A program made the position numbers and the translations under genes. The notes under the pieces were generated by a model. It did not search any database. It had not been told where the DNA came from and saw only the letters and a program-made list of their open reading frames with translations. Source: Chrysomallon squamiferum (Eukaryota > Mollusca > Gastropoda > Neomphalida > Peltospiridae). Taken from it: 64,000 nt of DNA. Where the stretch lies: the NCBI GenBank assembly GCA_012295275.1, contig CM022679.1, positions 21,954,110 to 22,018,109 of the forward strand. Reading direction: 5' to 3'. This document shows positions 29,731 through 41,552 of this stretch, piece after piece (positions within the stretch are counted from its first letter, which is position 1; every line of letters begins with the position of its first letter).

Positions 29731-31140
29731 TTAATTCATTGATTCATTTATGTGAATTATTTCATTATAATTTCTGAAATTCATTCTTTTCCGGAAATCT
29801 TTACGGTCTCTAAATCGAGTGTTGGAAAGCTACGAACCCTTTGAACTATGACCTAATTACCATATTCATGCAGTATTACGATATTTCAATCCTTTATGGT
29901 TTAGTTATTTGATTTGCGACCACTGCGTAAATTAGACCATTAAATTTCGATCGCTTCAGCGGCAATTTCAAAGGTATTTAAAAAGATTGCGAAATCGTAA
30001 TTTATTATATTTGTTAGTATGTGGTCTACTGTGATGCAACGCGGGCTTCAAAAGCTAGATTTATTAACGACAGAAAAGGGTAGAAAAGAAAATGAAGCGA
30101 AATAAATTTTAAAATAATAATGAATGGTGGTTGCATTTCTGAAGAATAAAGAATTAATGACGAAAGAATTGCTGGAATAATAATAAGAATAAGAAGAAGA
30201 ATAAGAAGAAAAAGAAGAAGAAGAAGAAAACCTTTTTCTTGTTATTCTTAATATCTTCTCTTCATTTACACACACACATGTACACATACACAAACACACA
30301 GACATACGCACAAAAACAAAAAAACGCACAGATGACCCATATGCATTTAGTGTATCTGTAAAAAAAATTAAATGTATCTGTTGGACAAGAAGGAAACAAA
30401 AAATTGAATAAACTCTAATTTTCTGGGTAGCTCTGCACAATATTCACGTGTCCGCTATCGTGAGGACATCATTAGAACTAATGTTACTTCATTCTCTGGT
30501 TTTCAAAATAAATATATTTTTTTTTTAAATGTCTAATAGAAACAGTGTATTAAAAAAAATAATAATAACAAAAATGATTTTTAAAGTCTACAAAACGCTC
30601 AGTATAGTATTTTGTGAACTCTTTATTTATGCTTGAAAGTTTATTATTACTTTTCTTTATATACATATAATTTGAAGATGAAGAAAGAAAGAAAAAAAGA
30701 CATCAAAACAAAAAGAAGAAAGAGAACAAAACAAAACAAGAAAGAGAAAGAAGAAACCCGAAACAAAACAAAAAAGAAGAAAAAGTGGATGAAAAAAGAA
30801 AAAACGAAATGTCTAGGGAAAACAGAAAAACTCCCAATACACACAGGTACATTAACGATATAGTCTTCGGTTTCTTTGATGTTCCTTTCACCTGTATCTT
30901 CAAAGGCTCTCGCGCTTGTCTACAAAGATGCCGGTAGCCGAGGCGGCCATTATTATAGACAAACTATTTGTTCTGCTGTTAAGCACGACTGCTGCAAACA
31001 TATTAAACAAATTTATTTCTGTTGTCAGTGGAAACGATTTTGATGGTTTTTAGTATTAATAAAAATAGCGACGATTCCTCAGTCATTAATCCAAACATGA
31101 CTGTCGACTGGTATAATTTAACTATTATCTGTCATTTATT
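29731..31140. other. No supported gene; purine-rich patches
   Basis: AAG/AAT purine stretch at 30,180-30,230 and purine-rich 30,676-30,810. A short CpG-containing patch at 30,905-30,990 contains GGCGGCCATTATTATAGAC. Confidence 0.4.
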
Positions 31141-31505
31141 TTTTCCTTCTTTCTTTCTTTCTTTTTCTTTCTTTCTTTCTTTCTTTATTCAGTCATCTTC
31201 TCTGTACAAACTTTACATTTCTGGATTCTTATTTTTTTTTCTGTTAGCAGTATCCATATCTTCCTATAATTGTCTGTATGTTCGTCTGTCTTTGTGTCCC
31301 TCCAGTGTTCTAAGAAATATAGATTATGCCGGTACTAAGAAATAATCATTCAAATGCAAAATAAATTATATTGTCATAATCAAGTGATATAATATGAGAT
31401 GTCTGACAGGAAATGTGAGAGTAAAATTCTCAATACCACACTGTTTTAGTGTTTTTGTTTATATATGCATATGCATTTATCTGACAAGACAGATATATAT
31501 ATCTG

Positions 31506-31556
<51 letters not shown>
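31141..31556. repeat. (TTTC)n and (AT)n microsatellites
   Basis: TTTC steps at 31,147-31,188 and (AT)n at 31,509-31,555. The latter is preceded by ATATGCATATGCAT and CAGATATATATATCTG palindromes. Confidence 0.92.
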
Positions 31557-31557
<1 letters not shown>

Positions 31558-32446
31558 GTGACAGTGATTTAATTAACATTGAAAAAGTATATTTCCTTTT
31601 AAATTTTATTTTATTTTAGTCAGTTAATTCAGTGTCTTATTAAATGCCATGGAAGCGGATATTTAGTTTACTTGAGAGCTCACATGCACTTCAGAGTCAG
31701 CGGAAAAAAAAAAAAAAAAAAAATAAAATAAAATAAATAAAAAACGTTAAAAAAAAAGAAAGAAATGACGTAATACTTTAAGACAAGACGCGGAAAAACC
31801 AGGGGTGGGGGGGGAATAAGAAAATAAGAAAAAAAAAAAAAATCCCACGAAGGAAGAGACTTTAGAGAAAAAAACGACAGCAGAAATAACGGTTTAGCTC
31901 GATACAGTTTTAAATAAACTATTATTTACACGATTATTATGTTTTTGTTAATAGTTCTGATGAAGAAATGAAAGAGGAAATCGGATTCTGCTGGGTATCA
32001 AAATGTTTCCATTGATAAAATAAAACAAACAACAACAACACCAAATTAAATCGCGGTATTTAATAACAAGTGAGAAATTTTCAAAAACCTTGGTCCCCCC
32101 CCACTGTTTCAGCTCCGTCTACCCACCTTCCACCGTATTCCCAACATCTCAGTTGTTAAACCATTGGCTTTATGACGTGACAGGAAGTCTGGTCATGTCT
32201 AGATACTGGCACGTGTAACATGTATGGTCATTTCACACGAATTTTCCAACCACAAATTTAACAGTCATCATGGCTGATATCTCAACACATGCTTCAATGT
32301 TCAGTGTATGTAAGTACATTTAGTAATGGTTGGTTAATTTACATGCACTATCACTGAGCCTCCACTTTGACCTACATTAATTTTTGAATTATATTCTCGT
32401 GGTAGCGAACACCTAACTATGTTATTAGCTTGAATCGGTAAAAAAT

Positions 32447-32449
<3 letters not shown>
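31557..32449. other. No supported gene; A-rich
   Basis: Poly-A tracts at 31,704-31,760 and 31,826-31,842, and a C-run at 32,095-32,103. Nothing coding recognised. Confidence 0.45.

Positions 32450-32484
<35 letters not shown>
32450..32484. repeat. (CA)n microsatellite
   Basis: About 17 CA units. Confidence 0.97.
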
Positions 32485-32488
<4 letters not shown>

Positions 32489-33199
32489 TGGGTCACAGAA
32501 TCAAACGTTATAAGTTTTATGTGCTCTCCTGTCGGATTTGTCAAAGATCGCGGTCTCTATTTCTCTCTGTATCAGAAGGCGCTGATAGACAACATCTTCT
32601 CAAGCTCATAGATAAGGTAACATACCGAACTATAACAGCGGCTATCCACTTTTATATATTTATATATATAATTATCAATGTGTGTATTTATACATTCGAA
32701 ATATTTCAACCAGACATTATAGTTAAACTGTACAGAATAAAAGCGTCTTCAGTTGCATGACGAATACATTATGATAAATTTCTGACGAATCTCTAAATAT
32801 TTTATTTATTTAAATATTAATTAGTCTGTTTCTGTTATATAATACCTTACGTGAAAAACCAGAATAGACAAAATTATCTGGGATAATGCTAATGGGAATA
32901 AGATTCAAGTACTACAAGTACTACTACTTCTGCTACTATTAAAACAACAACTACTACAACTACTACTACTACTACTACTGCTGTTGCTGCTTTTGCTGAT
33001 GGTAATGGTACTACGCCACAATAATAACAACAATAAATTAAATTAAGTTCAGTTAAATTAAATTTAAATAATTTAATTAAAAAAAAAAATAATAATAATA
33101 AAATAATTTTAAAAAATAATAATAATAAAATAAAATAAAATAGGAAAAAAAAAAATAAGACAAATTAATTTTGTCTATTTTTTTTATGGGAATTTTCAA
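32485..33199. other. No supported gene; trinucleotide and A-rich repeats
   Basis: TAC/CTG-like trinucleotides at 32,915-33,000 and A/AAT-rich sequence at 33,050-33,165. Confidence 0.45.
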
Positions 33200-33400
33200 A
33201 CCCCTCGCGCTAGATCAAACACCAATATTTTGTTTCCCAAAAGCTTAGCTCCGGCTATAACCGCCATCACAGGAGAGGAAGTAAGATCGTCTGCGACGCG
33301 CACGGTCTGCGGGCGGTTCCCTTTGATCTCGCTATCCCATTGTACACACACTAATTACACCGCGTGCTCTTTATCGGCCAAAAGTACAAACATCTGCTCA
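33200..33400. promoter_or_regulatory. GC-richer unique island upstream of axin (candidate enhancer)
   Basis: Non-repetitive and CpG-containing, with GATCAAAC (33,213-33,220), CTTTGATC (33,321-33,328) and CTAATTA (33,351-33,357). It lies about 1 kb upstream of the candidate axin promoter. Confidence 0.3.
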
Positions 33401-34409
33401 GACGACACAAGATGGAAAGAAAGATTGAGAAAAAGGAAGAAAGAAAGAAAGAAGGACACCTGCCAGATTGATTGGTTTGCATAAATAAATAATATTCGTA
33501 TTTTACTTATGTTTGTTAGTTTTTAATTAATTTTCTTCTTCTTCTTCTTCTTTTTTTCTATTTGTTTTACTTTTTCTTGTTAGTAAACATTTTAGTTAAT
33601 AAATGGTAAATGTTTCGTCTATTATTTAAGGGTGACGATCCAATCATTACAGTGCATGTTTGAATGATATTTATATCCTAAATTTAGAAGAAGAAGAAAT
33701 GAAAGAAAGAATGAAAGAGAGAAAAAGAAAACAAATAATATTTATAAGCAAACAATCCAAAACAAAAACTAACAATAAGAAGGAAAGGCAATTATGAAAG
33801 AAAGACGAAAGACCGAGAATATTTGAGAGAAACGCTTTTCTATTTTTACTTGGCCTTAAGCTGGCGAAGTTTGATTCACAGAAGTGACGCATGTATTGGT
33901 TTAGTTAAACATCAAAGGGACACTTAAAACGCTGCGTGTAATTTATAGGGGAGATGTATAGTATTCAAAAACTTTACAAAATATTGATAATACCTTATAA
34001 GTAAGCAATTATTATTAATAAATTCATCTTATGTAATGTCCAGTGGTTATATCGTATATAAAATTTATTTTTTTCCGAGTTGAAGTTGACGGAATTAACA
34101 TTATTTTACTATCGGTAACTTCTAAGACACTGAACTCTCCTAACCCGAAGTTGCCATCTGAAGCTACTAATGCTACAAATCAGGTAGGGGTAACAGATTA
34201 TTTACAAACTGGTAATGCTATATGTAAGATAATTTTCATAAATTATACACATATTAAAACGTTAGTACTTTAATTTTTATATTTAATTATGTGCATGATG
34301 CCATAAAAGCGGCAGTCTAACATATACATTAATAAATCAACATATTACCCTTTCTCCCTATCAAAGTGAACTCTTCCACAATGTTTTTCTGAATGTTGAT
34401 TTTATCTTC
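33401..34409. other. AT-rich stretch before the candidate axin promoter, no supported gene
   Basis: GAAA-rich steps at 33,416-33,455 and 33,686-33,735. A short frame at 34,043-34,273 has no domain and no acceptor. Confidence 0.4.
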
Positions 34410-34590
34410 GCGCTCATTGGTGCGGTACATCTAAGGGCTGTGACGTCACGTGTATGGGGGATTGTCGGCGCTAGGCATGTGTCTTTGATCTTATGGATTC
34501 AAACTTTTTGAATCTGTATCAACGTCAGTTTTGCTACACACGCGAATCTCTCACATCGAAACTTGGACTATCTGTTACGGCATCGCAAAG
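34410..34590 (+). promoter_or_regulatory. axin: Candidate axin promoter and 5' non-coding exon
   Basis: This is an ordinary-complexity patch in AT-rich DNA. It has an inverted CCAAT box (ATTGG, 34416-34420), a full CRE overlapping an E-box (TGACGTCACGTG, 34441-34452) and a TCF-type CTTTGATC (34483-34490). It is followed by CGCAAAG|GTAAGA with the donor GT at 34591. That donor would let transcribed sequence splice to the acceptor at 41480. Exon start and end are guesses; transcription has not been shown. Confidence 0.4.
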
Positions 34591-34970
34591 GTAAGACTGG
34601 CGAAGAGAAAGCTGGGGACTGTACCGTACACGATTGCGAGGTGTATGTTTTTGTTCGTCTGTGTTACTGTGTGCGATTTCCTTTGATGGATAATACCGCA
34701 CGGCCTTTCACCTCGTGACCAACTTGTATTCCGTTTGGATTTTTACCTTGCTCTCACGAAAAGTTGGATTACTACCACACATACCATTCATCGGAGTGCC
34801 TTGGTATACCTAGTTATTGGTACTTACATGTTGTGTATTTTGTGTTTGTGTCCATTGTATGTACTCGTATGCATGCATGTTTTTTTCTTCTAAATTCTGT
34901 AATTTGAGTAAAATATTAATAGTATTTTTGCTCTACTGGACTAAAAACTAGCTAGAATCAAGAATGTGTT

Positions 34971-35007
<37 letters not shown>

Positions 35008-35999
35008 GAAGCATCTTTTTAAATTATTACTTAAATTTACTTATTTAGAAATATTTAATATTATTGTGTATATAGAACTTTACTGAACATAAACAAAAAC
35101 CTGTAATATAAATTTCTTTTTCACCTAGTACTTTCATCGTCTGATACGCGATTTCAGTTTTGATAGAAATGTAAATATACTTGTATGGTGTTTCGGTTTG
35201 TATCATAACTAAGGAGTTGTAAATTAGATATTCCATATGCAGTAATTTATATTAACAATTGACATAACTAATGTTTTCCCAACTATGTAGTATACATTTA
35301 TCGCTAACATGATCAAAAGCATCACGTTATTATTGTTTACATCAATGGTTAATTGGTTAGGTCCTATTGCATAATGGGGTATGGATTCAAGCCTCTTTTC
35401 GGAGTGCCCTCATTTGCATACGGTGTAATGGCGGCCTTGTCGAGGGGGTAAGAAAGGCCGCTTTGATCTTTTTCGACATGGTTTTCGTTCATTGATTCAA
35501 GGTATGCATATTTTGAAAAATAATATTCGAATAGTGTGTTGAGTGCGGAAAATATTGACTGTATTTCCAAACATCGACCTAGGACAACGAACCTACAGAA
35601 CTCCATTGTCTTTTGGTCTTTCACGGCAACTTTGGCGAGAGCAAAACGTTGGTAAATGTGGGTAATGGAGGTTTTGTATTCTCAGAGTGGGGTCGCAGTT
35701 TTCGAAAACTCTTACTTTACTTGTAACGCTTCGCTTATATCTGTAAGAAAATATTAATCATTACTTAATAGACATTAACAAAATCTTGTTATTTATTATT
35801 ATTTTTAGCTCGGGTACGAATAAACGGCTATTTTTAATTTTATTATTTATTTAATTTCTTTCTTTTTTTCTCATGATAATGCAGAAAGACCGGTTGAGGT
35901 CATTATTGTATTTCCTTCAGAAAAGTACAGATTTAGCATATGTTTTAGCACATTTCAGGAATGATAGTTCATACAGTTGTTTATTTTGTGCCAATATGC

Positions 36000-36140
36000 T
36001 CAGTCAACCTTTGATCGTAAAGGCGGAACATTATATAATCGTAGTTCATTGATTATGTTCGTGCTTTGATCAAAGGTTAAAATTTATTTTATTCCATCCA
36101 CTCAGTTGTGGAATACTGCCACAAATTCCCTTTGATGTTA
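36000..36140. promoter_or_regulatory. TCF/LEF-type motif cluster in the inferred axin first intron
   Basis: CTTTGATC occurs at 36009-36016, the palindrome CTTTGATCAAAG at 36064-36075 (two motifs head to head), and CTTTGATG at 36130-36137. That makes four TCF core matches in about 130 bases. Binding is not demonstrated. Confidence 0.4.
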
Positions 36141-36250
36141 AGATGAGTAAATTACACCTTCAGAAATAACTAAAACGAAAATTAATGTTTTGATCTGATA
36201 TAATTTCCACAAATATCACTGAATCATAATTATCATCAACATCATCATCA

Positions 36251-36306
<56 letters not shown>

Positions 36307-37262
36307 GCTTGTTTAGCAAGCTGTTATTTTATTTCCCAAATCTGTTTAACTTTTTAATCCAGAAAGTAGTTTGTTTTTAGAGATATTTATTTTTAATCTG
36401 AGTAATTTTGGTTTAAAAAGGTTTTAGCATATTTTCTGTACAACTGAAACTGGAGAAAAGGTAAATATTTTATTACTTTGTTTAGGTCAGTTATTACTTC
36501 TGGAATATGCCTGGAATCCACAAACAATGCACCATGATTTTGTGTTGAAGACCCGATTAATGTGCTAAATAGATCTCTTACAGTGGCTTTAGTTACTCTG
36601 AGTTACAGTGGATACTAAAATTCTATCCAGGTAACTGTAACGTTTGATATGAATGGCTTAATTACTTTACTGTGCCCTTTAAGTCAAAATTTTATTTCAG
36701 ATAGAAGTAAATGGGTGGATTTTGTTGGACGTCTTGGAGAAAAGGGTAGCTTTGTAAATAACAAGATGTTATTAGTCTAGATGTTTCTGATGCGCATGTT
36801 TGATTTTGACATCCATTTGATGTGTTTGTAGCTCTTTGAAAAGGAATATCAGATATTCCTTTAATCAAAGTGGGTTAAATAAGGTTGGTCAAAAATATAC
36901 AGCAAGTGTGTGTGTGTGTGGGAGGGAAAACAGCCTAACTAAAACAAGCTGAAAGTTGAATTAGTGCAGCTTGAGTTTTCATCTGCTTATTTGTAAGCAT
37001 TAACAAAATAAATCCACTTAACTGTAGTTTAGAGAAGAAAAAAAAAAAAGAGATAGAAAATTCAATTAATTTGGCGATGATAACATCTACCAGTTGGCTA
37101 TCCTGTGACACATGGTCCACCTTTTTGCTACAGCTGGTTGTGACACACTGTGATGGAAGTGTTTTGAAAATAAGCCAGCACAAAACAAATGTATTCAAAT
37201 TTGCCACATGTTTGATTAGTTCATTTATCGGTGGTGCATAGGGTTTCAGGTTGTTCAAACAC

Positions 37263-37361
37263 ATCAAAGGAATGTCAAATTGGAATGTATGTATGTGCTG
37301 GAAAAATTTCTTTGATGTTTAGTAGTAAAAATGTAAATAATATACACGTGAAGCCTTTGAT
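37263..37361. promoter_or_regulatory. Second TCF/LEF-type motif cluster
   Basis: ATCAAAGG (37263-37270), CTTTGATG (37310-37317) and CTTTGATA (37355-37362) lie within about 100 bases, upstream of the first axin coding exon. Confidence 0.3.
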
Positions 37362-39461
37362 ATCCTTATCGTAGGATTCATATTTGCATATACTTTTTTT
37401 TTGTTCTCTGTTGTTTGTGTGGGTTTGATATATTTTTTTTAATGTTATTTTTATTTTATTTTTTTTTTTCTGCTGTGCGGTTGCCTGTTGTAGGTCTGCT
37501 GTACTTGTACAATCTAAAATAAATGTATATAGATTTTGTTTTGTTAAATACACATTCAGTCTGTAATTTTTATATTATTATTACTATTATTTATTTATTT
37601 ATTTGTTTGTGTTTACCTGGCAGGAGATTAAAACATTAAAAATAAAACAAAATTGTAATAACTAAATTTTTAAAAACATTCTTTTAATAAGTTTATTATT
37701 AATTTTTAACAATTTTTTGGAGATGGGGTCTCATTCAAAAGGGATTCGATTTTATAACAAATACAAACCTGCATTTTACTTTAAAAGTAAATTAGGATCA
37801 TCAGGGGTTTATACAGGCATTCTCACCTAACAAATTACAGTATTTAATTTTTATAAATTCTCATGTACGAATACTAATGTGTAAATACAAATTTATTTTC
37901 TCGTGCAGTTATAATGTTAATTTTTTTTTAAATTCTTTTTGTAATATATCTGATAGTAAAAAAAGCATCAACAATATGGTTTATTCTGAATCATTAATCT
38001 GTAACATTCACATAGTGATTATATACAGTGTCTGTTAACTAGTGTACTTTTTATGTTGGTTAGATCATTGGCTTTTAAAAAAGGCAAATGCTGGGAACAA
38101 ATGCTTTTACACTGGCTCATATCCAGTCATACCTGGAGAAATGTGAATCAGGTTTTTAATGTCCTCCTTGTTCATCATCTTGACCCATTCAAATATAATG
38201 GATAGTAGAATTTATATTTAACAGTATTTTGACTTGACGACTCTGGATCACAGAAATTTTTTAATGTTGTTTTAGACAGCTCATTGTTTAAATGTGCTTG
38301 TGTCTAACAGTTTTTTTGGACAAAGACTGTTATTCTTAGAATGTAAGTCTTAATGCTGTTTTGGTGTATGCAGCAGAAAGTCACATGATTGTGTGTGTGA
38401 AAATCCATCACTCATTTAGGCAAACAAAACTAGAATGTATCTTTGTCATCATTTTTAAAAACTTTAAAAAATTATATTTAACTTTAAAACTGCTTAATAC
38501 AGACAGGACTCTTTAATAGAATATGTCTATGAAAGTTGTGCTTAACTGCATTTTTTTTATCATTTACATAAAAAAGAAAAATGAAATTTGTATTCATCAG
38601 TGGATATTTATTTACCTTAAAAAAAGAAAATGCTGATAATGATAAACATCACTGTCTTAGGATAAAGTGTATTAATTTCCTTCTTGAAATAAGCAAACGT
38701 TTTCTAAATGCCTAATTAACGCGTGTGATGTTTTGCAGCGCGTGCGCACGTATGTGTGTGAAATGCTTTAGTTGTGATTTAAAAGGTCTTTAATGCGAGT
38801 GCCATGTTGTTTTAAAATCAGTTGTTTCTGTAGAATGAGTAAAGTGGTGTGATGTTTCCAGCCCTGATTGTTCCGAGTTCACAAAGTATGACCTGGATTA
38901 CTCTACCCTTGCCATTAAAACTGCTAAAGCACCAAGGCTAGACCTGGGCCACAGATAAAAGTAGACAGTTTATCTTGTACCAGCAACCAGTCCATTGCTT
39001 ATGACCAAACAATGTGTGATGGGGCACTCTTTGGGTGATAGCATTTCTTGGCCATGTATTATTTTATTAATCAATGCGTTCAGTTTTGCGGTCTTTACTT
39101 GTTTATGGAAAAGCATCCTTACCTAAATGAAAAGCTTTTGTTATTATTGTTATTATTGTTATTATTGCGTTGTTGTTGTTGTTGCTGTTGCCTTTCTTTT
39201 CATTCTTTTTTTTTCTTTTTTGAATTTAAGAAGAAAATTAGATGTAATCTTTCTTTTCATTTCTTTACTTTTATTATTATTTTTTTAAAAATCCTTTAAT
39301 GCCCAAAGCTAGTCAGTAATATGATCAGGTGTGTGTGCACACCTGTGAAACAGTTTTTACTCACAGCAAACTATTTAACAGCACAGTATCTTTTGTTATA
39401 TATTGGTGGTTTTTGTTATTTTGAATATAAAGTTTAAATTAAAGGAAAGAAAATTATTATG

Positions 39462-39531
<70 letters not shown>

Positions 39532-40306
39532 ATCTCTCTCATCATGACAAAAGTCATGGCATATTCTTAAAAGGCATACTTGGATAATTTTCTGGAGGAA
39601 CCATTCTTTTGCCTTGTAATTCATAAAAAAGCAATTCTTGTTTGCTTACATACATCTACATATGAAAGGCAGCCATTTTAACTAGAGTAGATTGTGACGT
39701 ACATTTTTCACAAGAATCCAGAAGTAGATTTGAATACAAAAAAGTTGGGTATTTCTGAGAGAAAAAAATTGGTGCTTACTTATTTTATATAATTGTCAGT
39801 AATAGTCTGTTTAGTTTTCATTTTTTGTGATTTGGTATTGTAAAGCAGAATGATGGTAATTGAAGATATTAGCTTTATGATTAACTTCATAACATTTTAT
39901 TTTTGGAGTGTAACATAATTTTCACTTTTTGTACTGTAAAAACCCAAACTAGAAGTCTAATATTAGAATGATGAAGAACAAAGATAAACAGTGCAAATAT
40001 TGTTCTGTGATAAATAATAATTTTTGCCTGAACATTTAAGTGATTTATAACACAAATAACATACTGTTCAGCAGCCACCATCAATCAGTCTTTTTGAAGC
40101 TTTTTAAATCGCATTTATCAACAAAGTACAACAGCAGACGTTTTTGTTTGTCATTTCCTCAAAAGGGCCCCATCAGCTTCTTTGCCCTGAATGCTAGGTT
40201 TCCTGTTCAAAGGATAGAGTTAGAATTATGGCTTTTTTTGCTGAGAAGAAGGACAGTTTTCTCCCTTTATTGTGAGGTCCCAAAGTTCAAGTTTCTTAGC
40301 AATGGC

Positions 40307-40352
<46 letters not shown>

Positions 40353-40903
40353 TTTTTTTTCAGGTATTGCTTGATAGGGTTGTAAACATATGGCTGTGTG
40401 TGCATTTCTCCTGCAAGCCAGCCTTTGATAGTGTTGCCTTTGAAGTCCCTTGCTATCTTGAGCTGGCTTATTACAAGGGAGGTGTTTTTTCTTCAACTTC
40501 AAAGTCTCCCAAACAGCATATTTCTTGAAGCCTGTATCTTGGCCTAGTCTGTGTAAATGGCTGTTCAAAGTGAAAGATATCCATGCTCTAAATCTCTCAG
40601 CTCACATTTTAATGTCCCCTTTGCAAAGGTCACAATTTAAGTTTGTCCCAAGGAAAATGAGGCTTACCTTTCTTCTTTTTTTCTTCTTTTTTGTCTCTCT
40701 CTCTCTCTCTCTCTCTTTTCTCTCTTTTCTCTCTCTCTCTTTTTCTTTTTATTTAAGTTTTTTTGCTTTCTGTGATACTTGGATTTAGCAATTTTAGTTA
40801 AGTTGGGCTGCAAAGAATATTAAGACTTGATAGACATCATTTTGAAATATTTTAAAACTGAAAATTTGTCAGGTAGTTGTTGTATTTTTGTTTTCAGTTT
40901 GTT

Positions 40904-40964
<61 letters not shown>

Positions 40965-41480
40965 CTCTCATTTTAAAGGAATGTTGTATTCTTACCTCCC
41001 AGGAAGTGTGTTAAAACAAAACCTTTCTGAGTTTGCCACAATTTGATAAAAGTATTAAAGATATGGATTACAGGAAAACTTTAATGTGTTTTGCACTGGA
41101 TTGGGGTTCAGAAAAAAAGTTAGATAAGAAATTACTGGTGAAGCAAGTCTTACATAAACAGTATAAAATGGGAAGAAAGAAATAATAACAGAAATTAAAT
41201 ACTTGCAAGTTGAATACATAAATAAATATTCATCTGAAGAATTTAATACCAGCTTGTTATAATTTACTTTGTATTTGTTATTTGTATTTGTTTCTTATTT
41301 TCATTATCTATTTTAAAATAACATTATTATATGAAAGTTCAGATGCTCTTTTTAAGAATTTAATATTAACCTGTCATAATTTACTTCAGTGTGGTACGCT
41401 TTATTATTATTTTTTTGTTGTTCTTCTTTTCATATTTCTTTCTCTACAACACTAACGGTTGATATTATTTGAAATTTCAG

Positions 41481-41552
41481 ATGTGGTGGTAACAAGTGCG
41501 TGGATACTATAGTTAGGGCGACCATAGTTGGAGGGATGTCGCCTTGTCGACA
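41481..41552 (+). other. axin: 5' untranslated part of the first axin coding exon, with two short uORFs
   Basis: This stretch lies between the acceptor AG (41479-41480) and the start ATG. It contains an ATG at its first base (ATG TGG TGG TAA) and a second at 41536 opening a six-codon frame (MSPCRQ). The stop of the second frame, TGA at 41554-41556, overlaps the axin ATG as ATGA. Because an acceptor lies just upstream, at least one upstream non-coding exon is expected. Confidence 0.7.

Larger units (their letters stand above)
34591..41480 (+). other. axin: Inferred first intron of axin (non-coding)
   Basis: It would run from donor GTAAGA at 34,591 to acceptor TTTCAG ending 41,480. It contains (ATT)n at 34,975-35,004 and 36,251-36,307, (TC)n at 39,464-39,525 and 40,906-40,969, and poly-T at 40,310-40,347. 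A POU-like ATTTGCAT (35,411-35,418) lies near CTTTGATC (35,461-35,468), and two further TCF-motif clusters follow. No additional coding frame was recognised. Confidence 0.4.
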
